Assembly (NCBI GenBank): GCA_000720805.1
Contig: JODI01000016.1
Coordinates: forward strand, 191,308 to 255,307
Reading direction: 5' to 3'
Length of the DNA stretch: 64,000 bases
From: Streptomyces violaceoruber
GTDB lineage: Bacteria; Actinomycetota; Actinomycetes; Streptomycetales; Streptomycetaceae
Shown: piece by piece, positions 48,986 through 57,650 of the stretch
Numbering within the stretch: position 1 is the first letter of the stretch
Layout of the letters: every line of letters begins with the position of its first letter
Made by a program: the position numbers and the translations under genes
Notes under the pieces: generated by a model
Databases searched by the model: none
Seen by the model: only the letters and a program-made list of their open reading frames with translations
What the model was told of the DNA's origin: nothing

Positions 48986-50396
48986 CCCGCGCCTGCGTCA
49001 GCCGGTCCAGATGCTCCGCGTACCCCTCGGCGTAGTACGCGGCGCGACGGGCGTCCGGTTCGACGATGGTCGTCGGGCGGGTCCAGGCGGGCGCGTCCAG
49101 CGGAACCCCGTGGCGTTCGGCCGCCGCGAGGACCGCGCCGCGGGCGCCCACCTCGCCCTCGACGACCCTCAGGGGACGACCGAGGACGTCGGCGAGCAGG
49201 CGCATCCAGGCGGGGCTGCGGGTGCCGCCGCCGCAGACGGCCAGGGAACCCGTCAGGCCGGCGGCCTCCAGGCAGTGGCGGGCCGCGTAGCCGATGCCCT
49301 CGCACACCGCCCGTACCAGGTCGGCGCGGGTCGATTCGAGACAGACACCGGTGAGTTCGGCGCGCAGGTGGGGGTCGACGAAGGGGGCGCGCTCGCCGGA
49401 GGGGGCGAAGTACGGCAGTACCCGCACCCCGTGCGCGCCGGGCGGGGTCTCGGCCAGCAGGCCGTCCACCTCCTCGTGGCGCACTCCGGTCGTCGACAGC
49501 ACCCAGTCCAGGGCGGCCGTGCCGACCATCGCGGGCAGCGCGCGCAGCCGGTGACCGGGCCGGTCGGTGGAGATGTACAGGCCGGCCGGTTCCCCGGACA
49601 GGTCCAGGTCGGTCGTCGCTACCAGCGCGGCCAGACAGGTGCCGACGATGAGGAGGCCGTCCCCCGGGGAGGTGACCCCGGCGCCGAGCGCGCTCGCGGG
49701 CAGGTCGTAGGGGCCGTTGGTGACCGGGACCCCGGGCGGCAGGCCCTCACCCCGGGTCCGGCCCACGGCGATCGGGTCGGCGACCGGGGCGAGCAGGTCA
49801 CGGCGGTGGGCCAGCCCCAGCAACTCCAGCACCCCTTCGTCGTACGTCCGGGTCCGCGGGTCGAGGAACGGCATCGACGCGTCCGACACGTCCGTCGTCA
49901 CCCGCGCCGCGCCCGTCAGCCGCTGGAACACCATGTCCTTGCAGTAGACGGCCGCGGCGGCCGCGTCCAGCGACTTCGGCTCGTGCCGGTCCAGCCAGGC
50001 CAGCAGGGGACCCGGACAGCCCGGGAACATGGCGCTGCCGGTCCGCCGGAACACCGCCTCGAAGGTGCCGTCCGCCAGCCACCGGTCGAGCAGTTCGTGT
50101 GCCCGCCCGTCCATCCAGGAGGCGGCGGCCCGTACCGGACGCCCGTCCGCGTCCACCAGCCACACTCCGTCGCCCTGCCCGGTCAGCCCGGCCAGCTCGA
50201 CCGGCTCGGCCACCCGTGCCGTCAGCTCTTCGAGGACGGTGACGACCGCCCCGTACACCTCCTCCATGTCCTGCTCCACCCGGCCGCCGTGCAGGTCGAG
50301 GCGGACCGGGCGGGCCTCGACGGCCAGTTCACGGCCGGTGCCGTCGAAGGCGGCGGCCTTCACCATGGACGTGCCGACGTCGATACCGACGTACAT
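48930..50396 (-). CDS. FGGY-family carbohydrate kinase (xylulokinase-like)
   Basis: The product is 488 aa. N-lobe YVGIDVGTSMVKAAAFDG binds phosphate, GLTGQGDGVWLVDADGRPV follows, and the C-lobe has VCGGGTRSPAWMRLLADVLG. These ATP-dependent kinases phosphorylate sugars or polyols; specificity is not readable. The C-terminal tail after LTQARGRGG is low-complexity and coincides with duplicated DNA. It is downstream of a 2-hydroxyacid dehydrogenase on the same strand. Confidence 0.88.
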   Translation of the reverse strand: MYVGIDVGTSMVKAAAFDGTGRELAVEARPVRLDLHGGRVEQDMEEVYGAVVTVLEELTARVAEPVELAGLTGQGDGVWLVDADGRPVRAAASWMDGRAHELLDRWLADGTFEAVFRRTGSAMFPGCPGPLLAWLDRHEPKSLDAAAAAVYCKDMVFQRLTGAARVTTDVSDASMPFLDPRTRTYDEGVLELLGLAHRRDLLAPVADPIAVGRTRGEGLPPGVPVTNGPYDLPASALGAGVTSPGDGLLIVGTCLAALVATTDLDLSGEPAGLYISTDRPGHRLRALPAMVGTAALDWVLSTTGVRHEEVDGLLAETPPGAHGVRVLPYFAPSGERAPFVDPHLRAELTGVCLESTRADLVRAVCEGIGYAARHCLEAAGLTGSLAVCGGGTRSPAWMRLLADVLGRPLRVVEGEVGARGAVLAAAERHGVPLDAPAWTRPTTIVEPDARRAAYYAEGYAEHLDRLTQARGRGGRERSAGSRAAGPFG

Positions 50397-50423
50397 GTGG
50401 GCCTCCCCGGCCAGTCGTCGCGC

Positions 50424-50498
50424 TCGTGGCGGTAGTCGCAGTGGTCGCGGTCGTGGCGGTAGTCGCGGTCGCCGCTGTCGTGGTGGTCGTCGCCGATG
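50424..50498. repeat. GTGGCGGTAGTCGC-type microsatellite between dehydrogenase and kinase genes
   Basis: About 75 bases of degenerate triplet-based repeats (GTCGTGGCG, GTAGTCGCG) fill most of the 102-base gap. On the minus strand one frame reads poly(Ala-Thr-Thr) without a start. Confidence 0.7.
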
Positions 50499-51542
50499 TC
50501 ACGTCAGGCAGTGCGCCAACGGCTCTCCGCGCACCCAGCGGCCCACCTCCGCCGCCGCGATCACCGCCGCCTTCTCCGCGACCGCGCGGCTGGCGCCGCC
50601 CAGATGCGGGGTCAGCACCACGCGCTCGGCGAGAGCGCGCAGCCGTGAGCCGGCGGGCAGCGGCTCGTGCTCGTACGTGTCGAGGGCAGCCGCCGACACC
50701 TGACCGCTCTCCAGCGCGTCGCACAGCGCGTCCTCGTCCAGGAGCGGTCCGCGCGCCGCGTTCACCACCACCGCGCCCCGCGGCAGCAGGCCCAGCTCGC
50801 GGGCACCGAGCAGACCGCGGGTCTCGGAGGTGAGTCGGGCGTGCAGGGTGACCACGCGGGACCGGGAGAGAAGCTCGTCGAGGGAGGACACGCGCAGGCC
50901 GTGGATCTCGCCGCGCGCGTAGGGGTCGTACACCATCACCTGCGCGCCGAAGGCGCACAGCGCGCGGGCGACCCGGCTGCCGACGGCCCCGTAGCCGATC
51001 AGCCCGACGGGCAGGTCCTCCAGTTCCAGGCCGCTGTGCTCGTACGTGTAATAGGCGGCGCCCTCCCAGCTGCCCTGCCGGGTCAGCAGGTCGTGGGCCT
51101 GCGGGATGCGGCGCAGGGCCGCCAGCAGCAGACCGACGGTGAACTCGGCGGTCGCGGCCGCGTTGCGGCCGGGCGCGAAACACACCCGGACGTCGTGGGT
51201 CTTCGCCGCGTCCAGGTTGACGTTGACCGGGCCGCCGCGGCAGACGACGACCAGGCGCAGGTCGGGGCAGGCCGCCAGGACACGTTCGGTGACCGGGCCC
51301 ATCTGGGTGACCAGCACCTCGCGTCCGTCCGCGAGCGCCTCGATCATCTCGTCCTCGGCGTCGCTCGCCTCCTGCACCTCGGCCACCGGCCCGAACGGCT
51401 CCAGAGGCCAGCCGAGCGTCACCTCCCGCACGTCCACCGGCCCTTCGCCCAGCTCGTGACCGACCGCGCGAGCGATCAGTCCCGGCAGGACGAAGTGGTC
51501 GCCGGCCGCCACGACACGTACCGGCCCGTTCCGTTCGCTCAT
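50499..51542 (-). CDS. D-2-hydroxyacid dehydrogenase (NAD-binding)
   Basis: The product is 347 aa from ATG 51542 with GGAGG 6 bases upstream. The Rossmann motif is VGLIGYGAVGSRVARAL. Catalytic residues are Arg in VVNAARGPLLDE, Glu in the DTYEHEPLP region and His in TPHLGG. Members interconvert 2-oxo and D-2-hydroxy acids. Its pairing with two FGGY kinases suggests a sugar-acid or polyol catabolic route. Confidence 0.88.
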   Translation of the reverse strand: MSERNGPVRVVAAGDHFVLPGLIARAVGHELGEGPVDVREVTLGWPLEPFGPVAEVQEASDAEDEMIEALADGREVLVTQMGPVTERVLAACPDLRLVVVCRGGPVNVNLDAAKTHDVRVCFAPGRNAAATAEFTVGLLLAALRRIPQAHDLLTRQGSWEGAAYYTYEHSGLELEDLPVGLIGYGAVGSRVARALCAFGAQVMVYDPYARGEIHGLRVSSLDELLSRSRVVTLHARLTSETRGLLGARELGLLPRGAVVVNAARGPLLDEDALCDALESGQVSAAALDTYEHEPLPAGSRLRALAERVVLTPHLGGASRAVAEKAAVIAAAEVGRWVRGEPLAHCLT

Positions 51543-51628
51543 CGTCGTCCTCCACTCGTCCGCTTCACTGATCGATGGTGGGTCGCTCGCGCTGGTACGC
51601 ATAGACCCCGTACAGGTGGGAGGTCCGG

Positions 51629-53158
51629 ATGGCGGAGACGAACACGGCGTGGCTGGGGATCGACCTGGGCACGCAGAGCGTCCGCGCGCTGGCCGTCACC
51701 GGGGACGGCACGGTCCTCGGCAGCGGCACCGCGCCACTGGCCGGGCGCCGGGACGGCGGGCGGCACGAGCAGGACCCGGAGCAGTGGTGGCGGGCGGTGT
51801 GCGAGGCGTCCCGCGCGGCCATGACAGCCATGACGGCCGTGCCGGGCGTACGGATCGGCGGCCTCGCGGTGTGCGGCACCTCCGGCACGGTCCTCCTGAC
51901 GGACGCCTCGGGACGGCCGATGAGCCCCGCGCTCATGTACGACGACACGCGCGCGACGGCCGAGGCGGCGCGGCTGCGGGAGGCGGGCCTCACGGTGCAG
52001 GACACCTGGGCGCTTCCGAAGGCACTGTGGCTCACGGAGGCCGGTGGCCGGGGTCCCACGGTGGCCCTTGGCCCGGGCCCCACGGAGGCCCACGGCCCGC
52101 GGCTCACCGAGTCCCGCCGCCCGGGCCGCGTCACCCACCAGCCCGACGTGATCACCGCGCGGCTGGTCGGCCACCCCGTGCCGACCGACTCCAGTCACGC
52201 CCTCAAGACGGCCTACGACGTCCAGCGCGAGGCCTGGCCGCACGTGCCGGGTCTGCCCGAAGGCGCCCTGCCCGACGTCGTACGCCCCGGCACCCGCCTC
52301 GGCGAGGTCTGCCCGGCCGCCGCCGACGCCACCGGCATCCCCGCCGGTACGCCCGTGATCGCCGGGATGACCGACGGCTGTGCCGCCCAGATCGCCGCGG
52401 GCGCCCTGCGGCCCGGCTCCTGGAACTCGGTGCTGGGCACGACCCTCGTCCTCAAGGGCGCCGCCCCGGACCCGGTCCGGGACCCCACCGGAGTGGTGTA
52501 CAACCACCGCGCCCCGGACGGGACCTGGCTGCCCGGCGGGGCGTCGAGTGTGGGCGCGGGGGCGCTGACGGCGGCCTTCGCGGACGCCGACCCCGTCGCG
52601 CTGGACCGGCGGGCGGCCGCCTTCGAACCGTCCGGCGTGCTCACGTATCCCCTGGTGTCCCAGGGCGAGCGCTTCCCGTTCCACGCGCCGGACGCCACCG
52701 CCCTGCGGATCGGCGAGCCCGCCGAGGACGCCGACCTGTGGGCCGGGCTCCTGCATGGCGTCGCCTTCGCCGAACGTCTGTGCCTGGACTACCTGCACCA
52801 CCTGGGCGCACCCCTGGACGGACCGCTCACGTTCACCGGCGGCGCCGCCCGCAGCGCGTACTGGAACCAGCTCCGCGCCGACGTCCTCGGCCGCCCGGCC
52901 CGCGTACCGGAACAGACCGAACCGGCCCTGGGCATGGCCGCGTTGGCACGGCACGGCACGACCGGGATCCCGCTCGCGCAGACCGCCGCACACATGGCCC
53001 GCATCCGTACGGTCGTCGAGCCGCGCCCGACCCGCACGGCCCTGTTCGCCGAGCCGTACGCCCGCCTCCTCGACGAACTCACGGCCCGCGGCTGGCTCCC
53101 GGCACCGGTAGCCGCGCACGCGCGCACCCGCCTCGACCGGGATACTGCTCAGTCATGA
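51629..53158 (+). CDS. FGGY-family carbohydrate kinase (xylulokinase-like)
   Basis: The product is 509 aa; ATG follows GGGAGG by 5 bases. Motifs are LGIDLGTQSVRALAVTGDG, GLAVCGTSGTVLLTD, GMTDGCAAQIAAG and FTGGAARSAYWNQLRADVLG. Residues about 143-168 are a low-complexity insertion (GPTVALGPGPTEAHGP) from GC-rich repeats. It is divergent from the dehydrogenase by 86 bases and its stop overlaps the next gene by 4 bases. Confidence 0.88.
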   Translation: MAETNTAWLGIDLGTQSVRALAVTGDGTVLGSGTAPLAGRRDGGRHEQDPEQWWRAVCEASRAAMTAMTAVPGVRIGGLAVCGTSGTVLLTDASGRPMSPALMYDDTRATAEAARLREAGLTVQDTWALPKALWLTEAGGRGPTVALGPGPTEAHGPRLTESRRPGRVTHQPDVITARLVGHPVPTDSSHALKTAYDVQREAWPHVPGLPEGALPDVVRPGTRLGEVCPAAADATGIPAGTPVIAGMTDGCAAQIAAGALRPGSWNSVLGTTLVLKGAAPDPVRDPTGVVYNHRAPDGTWLPGGASSVGAGALTAAFADADPVALDRRAAAFEPSGVLTYPLVSQGERFPFHAPDATALRIGEPAEDADLWAGLLHGVAFAERLCLDYLHHLGAPLDGPLTFTGGAARSAYWNQLRADVLGRPARVPEQTEPALGMAALARHGTTGIPLAQTAAHMARIRTVVEPRPTRTALFAEPYARLLDELTARGWLPAPVAAHARTRLDRDTAQS

Positions 53159-53778
53159 CGACGACCTTGCTGCTGGCCCGGCACGGACAGACGATCTGGC
53201 ACGCCGAGAACCGTTACGCGGGCATCAGCGACGTGGCCCTCACCGACACCGGCCGCGCCCAGGCCGACGCGCTCGGCCGCTGGGCCGCCGCGCATCCCGT
53301 CGACGCGATCTGGACCTCCCCGCTCTCCCGGGCGATCGCGACGGCCGACCCCGCCTGCCGGGCCCTCGGCCTCGCCCCGCACCGCGAACCCGCCCTGCGG
53401 GAGTGCGACTTCGGCGTCCTGGAGGGCCGTACCCTCGCGGAGTTCGCGGCAGAGGACCCGGCCGCCGCGGACGCCTTCGTCGGCGACCCGGTGGCGCACC
53501 CCTTCCCCGGCGCCGAGGACCCGCTCGCCGCCGCCGCCCGCGGAGCCGACGCCCTGCGCCGCATCGCCGCCGCCCATCCCGGCGAACGGGTGCTCGTGGT
53601 CGCCCACAACAGCCTGTTGCGTCTCGTCCTGTGCACCCTGCTGTCGATCCCGGCCCGGGAGTACCGCAGAGTGTTCCCGCGGTTGCGCAACGCTGCGATC
53701 AGCGAACTCCGTATGAACAGCGACGGATTTGCCGCACTTCTCTCACTCAATGTGCCGTGCGGGACGGACGAGGCGTAG
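53155..53778 (+). CDS. Histidine phosphatase (phosphoglycerate-mutase-like)
   Basis: The product is 207 aa. It has the catalytic LARHGQT at residues 7-13, WTSPLSRAIATA, acid Glu in ECDFGVLEGRT and the second His in VVAHNSLLRL. ATG overlaps the kinase stop (ATGA), so it probably dephosphorylates a metabolite of the same pathway. It could also be a cofactor or broad-range phosphatase. Confidence 0.9.
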   Translation: MTTTLLLARHGQTIWHAENRYAGISDVALTDTGRAQADALGRWAAAHPVDAIWTSPLSRAIATADPACRALGLAPHREPALRECDFGVLEGRTLAEFAAEDPAAADAFVGDPVAHPFPGAEDPLAAAARGADALRRIAAAHPGERVLVVAHNSLLRLVLCTLLSIPAREYRRVFPRLRNAAISELRMNSDGFAALLSLNVPCGTDEA

Positions 53779-53790
53779 CACCATGGGCGC

Positions 53791-54564
53791 ATGACGGAGA
53801 TCGACACCTCGGTGCCGCATTCGGCCCGGATCTGGAACTACTGGCTCGGCGGCAAGGACAACTACCCGGTGGACGAGGCGGCCGGTGATGCCTACACCGC
53901 CGTCTTCCCCGGCATCGTCACCATCGCCCGCGGCAGCCGCGCCTTCCTCGGCCGCAGCATCCGCTACCTGGTCCGGGAGGCGGGCATCCGGCAGTTCCTG
54001 GACGTCGGCACCGGCCTGCCCACCGTCGACAACACCCACGAGGTCGCCCAGCGCCTGGCCCCCGAGTCCCGGATCGTCTACGTCGACAACGACCCGCTGG
54101 TCCTCGCTCACGCTCGCGCCCTGCTCACGTCCACGCCCGAGGGCGCGACGGCGTACGAGGACATCAGCCTCTTCGAGCCGGAGCGCATCATCGAGGCGGC
54201 GGCCGGGACCCTCGACCCGGCCCGGCCCACAGCCCTGATCCTCAGCGGCATCCTCGGCCACGTCACGGACTACGACCAGGCCCGTGACATCGTCCGCCGT
54301 CTCCTGGCCGGCCTCCCCTCCGGCAGCTACCTCTCCGTCAACGACGGCTCCCGCGGCACCGACCCGGCCTACGAACGGGCCCAGGACGCCTACAACGAGA
54401 CCGGCGCGGTCCCCTACTTCCTGCGCCCCGTCCACCAGATCGAAGCCTTCTTCGAGGGCCTGGACCTGGTGGAACCGGGCGTCGTCCCGGTCCCGCTCTG
54501 GCATCCCGAGGAGGCGGACCCGGTCGCGATCGGCCAGCACGGGGGCCTCGGCCGCAAGCCCTGA
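53791..54564 (+). CDS. SAM-dependent methyltransferase (DUF574 family)
   Basis: The product is 257 aa. Hallmarks of the Streptomyces-rich family are SARIWNYWLGGKDNYPVDE at the N-terminus, the SAM loop FLDVGTGLPTVDN, VYVDNDPLVLAHARALL and DYDQARDIVRRLLAGLPSGS. It starts 12 bases after the phosphatase stop. Members are numerous in Streptomyces and mostly of unknown substrate. Confidence 0.92.
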   Translation: MTEIDTSVPHSARIWNYWLGGKDNYPVDEAAGDAYTAVFPGIVTIARGSRAFLGRSIRYLVREAGIRQFLDVGTGLPTVDNTHEVAQRLAPESRIVYVDNDPLVLAHARALLTSTPEGATAYEDISLFEPERIIEAAAGTLDPARPTALILSGILGHVTDYDQARDIVRRLLAGLPSGSYLSVNDGSRGTDPAYERAQDAYNETGAVPYFLRPVHQIEAFFEGLDLVEPGVVPVPLWHPEEADPVAIGQHGGLGRKP

Positions 54565-54602
54565 TCACCAGCGGCCCCGGTCGTGGCCGCCCGGGCCGTC
54601 CG

Positions 54603-55967
54603 TCAGACGAGGGCGGTCGCGGTCGCGGTTGCGGTCGCCTTGCCGGGGCCGACGTACTGGTTCGCCGGGCGGGGCAGGCCGTAGCGGTCCCGCAGGGTGC
54701 GTCGTGGCCCGTACTCCGTGCGGAGCAGACCGCGCGTGCGCAGGAGCGGGACGACGTGCTCGACGAAGAGGTCGAGGCCGGACGGCAGGACGGCGGGCAT
54801 GATGTTGAAGCCGTCGGCGGCGCCGTGCGTGAACCAGGTCTCGATCGCGTCGGCGACCTGTTCGGGTGTCCCGGCGAAGGTGAGGTGCCCGCGTCCGCCA
54901 CCGAGCCGCCCGACCAGCTGCCGTACGGTGAGCCGCTCGCGCCGGGCCAGTTCGACGATGAGGGTGTAGCGGCTCCTGGCTCCCTCGATCGCGCTCTCCG
55001 GCGGCAGATCGGCTGGGAGCTGGGCGTCCAACTCCAGTGTCCCGGGCTCCAGTTGCAGCAGGCTCTCCAGGCGGCTCACGCCGTGCGTGTACACGATGTG
55101 GTCCTCCAGGAGCTGTTCGGCCGCCAGCGCCTCCGCCTCGGTGGAGCCGAGCACCGGGACGATGCCGGGCAGCACCTTGATGTGGTCGGGGTCCCGCCCG
55201 GCCGCCGCCGTGCGGGACTTGAGGTCGGCGTAGAACGCCTGCGCGTCCTCGATGGTCTGCTGGGCGGTGAACACGGCCTCCGCGTACCGGGCCGCGAAGC
55301 GTTTGCCGTCCTCGCTCGAACCCGCCTGCACCAGCAGCGGGTAACCCTGGGGCGTACGGGGGACGTTGAGCGCCCCCTCGACGCTGAAGTACCTCCCCTG
55401 GTGCCGGGGCGGGTGGATCTTCGTGTCGTCGCCCCAGACGCCGGCCGCCTTGTCGGCGACGATCGCGTCGTCCTCCCAGCTGTCCCAGAGCTTCAGGGCC
55501 ACGTCGAGGAACTCGGCGGCACGGGCGTACCGCTCGGCGTGTGCGGGCTCGGCGTCCAGTCCGAAGTTGCGGGCGGCCTCCGCGCCGGCCGTGGTGACGA
55601 TGTTCCAGCCCGCCCGGCCGCCGCTGATGATGTCGAGGGAGGCGAACTTGCGGGCCAGGTTGTAGGGGGAGTTGTAGGAGGTGGAGGCGGTGGCGATCAG
55701 GCCGATGTGCTCGGTGGCCGTCGCCAGGGCGGTGAGCAGCGTGAGCGGTTCCAGGGCGCCGGCGGGGCGCTGGGCGAGGTTCCCCCACAGCTGGGGTCCG
55801 TCGGCGAGGAACAGGGAGTCGAAGGTGCCGCGCTCCGCGATCCGGGCGAGACGGACGTAGTGGGCGAGGTCCACATGGGCGTACGGGTCGCTCTCCGGCA
55901 GCCGCCACGACGCCTCGTGGTGGCCGGTGCTCATCAGGAACGCGTTGAGGTGGAGCTGTCTGGTCAC
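54603..55967 (-). CDS. LLM-class flavin-dependent monooxygenase (NtaA/SnaA/DszA type)
   Basis: The product is 454 aa. NtaA-family signatures are LHLNAFLMSTGHHEASWR, YVRLARIAERGTFDSLFLAD and GRAGWNIVTT. These FMNH2-dependent enzymes oxidise organosulfur compounds or nitrilotriacetate-type substrates. As the last gene of an ssu-like transporter operon with a Cys leader it probably releases sulfur from an imported organosulfur compound. The tail GKATATATATALV is encoded by a hexanucleotide repeat at 54615-54638. Confidence 0.92.
   Translation of the reverse strand: MTRQLHLNAFLMSTGHHEASWRLPESDPYAHVDLAHYVRLARIAERGTFDSLFLADGPQLWGNLAQRPAGALEPLTLLTALATATEHIGLIATASTSYNSPYNLARKFASLDIISGGRAGWNIVTTAGAEAARNFGLDAEPAHAERYARAAEFLDVALKLWDSWEDDAIVADKAAGVWGDDTKIHPPRHQGRYFSVEGALNVPRTPQGYPLLVQAGSSEDGKRFAARYAEAVFTAQQTIEDAQAFYADLKSRTAAAGRDPDHIKVLPGIVPVLGSTEAEALAAEQLLEDHIVYTHGVSRLESLLQLEPGTLELDAQLPADLPPESAIEGARSRYTLIVELARRERLTVRQLVGRLGGGRGHLTFAGTPEQVADAIETWFTHGAADGFNIMPAVLPSGLDLFVEHVVPLLRTRGLLRTEYGPRRTLRDRYGLPRPANQYVGPGKATATATATALV
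54615..54638. repeat. GGTCGC hexanucleotide repeat in the monooxygenase C-terminus
   Basis: Four GGT(C/T)GC units, encoding the Ala-Thr repeat just before the stop codon. Confidence 0.8.
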
Positions 55968-56698
55968 TGGTGGTCCTCCGTCACGCCGAGCGCGGCCAGC
56001 AGCCGCTCCCGGTACTCGCCCAGCAGCGGATCCCGGTAGGAGCGGGGATGCGGGCGGTCGATGGTCAGGTCGAGGCCGATACGGCCCTGGTCGAGCACGA
56101 GCACCCGGTCGGCGAGCACGATCGCCTCGTCCACGTCATGGGTGACCAGGAGCACGGTGGGCCGGTGCCGCTTCCACAGCTCCCGCAGCAGCCCGTGCAT
56201 CTTGATCCGGGTGAGCGCGTCCAGCGCACCGAACGGTTCGTCGGCCAGCAGGAGTTCGGGTTCGCGCACCAGCGACCGGGCGAGGGCCGCGCGTTGGGCC
56301 TCCCCGCCGGACAGCTCGTTGGGCCAGGCACGTTCCCGGCCGGCCAGACCCACCTCGGCGAGCGCTGCCCGGCCCCTCTCGGCTGCCTCCCTGCCCTCCG
56401 TCCCCAGCAGTACGTTGTCCAGCACCCGCCGCCAGGGCAGCAGCCGCGAGTCCTGGAAGACCACGGACACCCGCTCGGGCGCGGTGAGCTGACCGCTGCC
56501 CACCACCTCGTGGTCGAGGCCCGCGATCGCTCGCAGCAGGGTGCTCTTGCCGGAGCCGCTGTGCCCGAGCAGGGCCGTGAACTGTCCGGCCGGCAGGTCG
56601 AGATCGATGCCGTCCAGGACCGTGCGCCCGTCGAACGACCGGGTCAGGTCCCGGAGCCGGACGGTGGGCCGGGTCAGCTGCTCAGTGTGCGGCGCCAT
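55964..56698 (-). CDS. ssuB: ABC transporter ATP-binding protein (SsuB/TauB type)
   Basis: The product is 244 aa. It has Walker A GHSGSGKST, signature LSGGEAQRAALARSL, Walker B LLLADEPFGALD and H-loop VTHDVDEA. The short length and EAIVLADRVLVL segment fit aliphatic sulfonate/taurine importers. Its start overlaps the permease end by 25 bases and its stop overlaps the monooxygenase start by 4. Confidence 0.9.
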   Translation of the reverse strand: MAPHTEQLTRPTVRLRDLTRSFDGRTVLDGIDLDLPAGQFTALLGHSGSGKSTLLRAIAGLDHEVVGSGQLTAPERVSVVFQDSRLLPWRRVLDNVLLGTEGREAAERGRAALAEVGLAGRERAWPNELSGGEAQRAALARSLVREPELLLADEPFGALDALTRIKMHGLLRELWKRHRPTVLLVTHDVDEAIVLADRVLVLDQGRIGLDLTIDRPHPRSYRDPLLGEYRERLLAALGVTEDHQ

Positions 56699-57645
56699 GA
56701 CAGCACCCTCCGTTCGATCAGACGGACCGCGCTGTCGGAGACCAGGCCGAAGACCCCGTAGATGACCAGGCCGACGAGGATGACGTCCGTCTGGCCGTAG
56801 TTCTGGGCCTGGAACATCATGTAGCCGAGTCCGCTGGTGGCGTTGATCTGCTCCAGGACCACCAGGCCAAGCCAGGATCCGGTCACCCCGAGCCGGAGCC
56901 CGACGAAGAAGCCGGGCAGCGCGCCGGGGATGACGATCTGCCGGACGAAGGCGAGCCTCGACAGGCCCTGGACCTCGGCGAGTTCGACGTACCGGTGGTC
57001 GATGCCGGACAGCGCGGCGTGCGTGTTGAGGTAGACCGGGACGTACACCACGATGGCGATGATCGCGATCTTGAAGGTCTCGCCGATGCCCAGCCAGAGG
57101 ATGAACAGCGGGATCAGACCGAGGGTCGGGATCGCCCGGTTGAGCTGCACCGTCCCGTCGATCAGCGCCTCCCCGGCCCGGCTGAGCCCGGAGGCCAGGG
57201 CGAGCGCGACGCCGGCGGTCAGACCGATCACGAAGCCGGATCCGGCGCGTTGCAGCGAGGTCAGGACGTCGGTGGGCAGGGTCCCGGCGGTCCACAGGTG
57301 AGCGCCGGTCCGCACCACCGTCCAGGGCGCCGGGATCGCGGCCGGGTCGAGTTGTCCGGCGGCGGAGGCGGCGGCCCACAGGGCGAGGAAGAGGACCGGA
57401 CCGAGCAGCCGGGAGGCGGGCAGCGGTTTGCCGGGGGAGAGCCGGCGGCGCCTGCGGACCGGGGAGCCGGCCTCGGGGGAGCCTGCCTCCGGGGCGGCGG
57501 CGACGGCCGCCGCGGTCGTGGTTGATGCCGCCGTGGTCTCGGCGGTCGTGGCTCCGGCGGCTGTGGTTCCTGCGGTTGTGGTCTTGGCTGTCGTGGTCTT
57601 GGCGGTCGTGGTCTTGGGGCTCGTGGTCTTGGCGGTCGTGGTCAC
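56674..57645 (-). CDS. ssuC: ABC transporter permease (SsuC/TauC type) with Thr/Ala/Lys-repeat N-terminus
   Basis: The product is 323 aa from GTG 57645 (GGAGG 8 bases upstream) or 326 from GTG 57654, which overlaps the binding-protein stop. The C-terminal 250 residues are a normal six-span permease with the EAA loop VELAEVQGLSRLAFVRQIVI. Residues about 1-60 are a cytoplasmic TTTAK/TTTAG pentapeptide repeat, followed by PEAGSPEAGSPVRRRRR, unusual for this family. Confidence 0.9.
   Translation of the reverse strand: MTTTAKTTSPKTTTAKTTTAKTTTAGTTAAGATTAETTAASTTTAAAVAAAPEAGSPEAGSPVRRRRRLSPGKPLPASRLLGPVLFLALWAAASAAGQLDPAAIPAPWTVVRTGAHLWTAGTLPTDVLTSLQRAGSGFVIGLTAGVALALASGLSRAGEALIDGTVQLNRAIPTLGLIPLFILWLGIGETFKIAIIAIVVYVPVYLNTHAALSGIDHRYVELAEVQGLSRLAFVRQIVIPGALPGFFVGLRLGVTGSWLGLVVLEQINATSGLGYMMFQAQNYGQTDVILVGLVIYGVFGLVSDSAVRLIERRVLSWRRTLSS
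57525..57645. repeat. 15-bp tandem repeat encoding the permease N-terminus
   Basis: About seven imperfect units of GTGGTCTTGGCGGTC (plus-strand reading) encode the TTTAK-type repeat. The period is in frame. Confidence 0.8.
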
Positions 57646-57650
57646 GGCGG

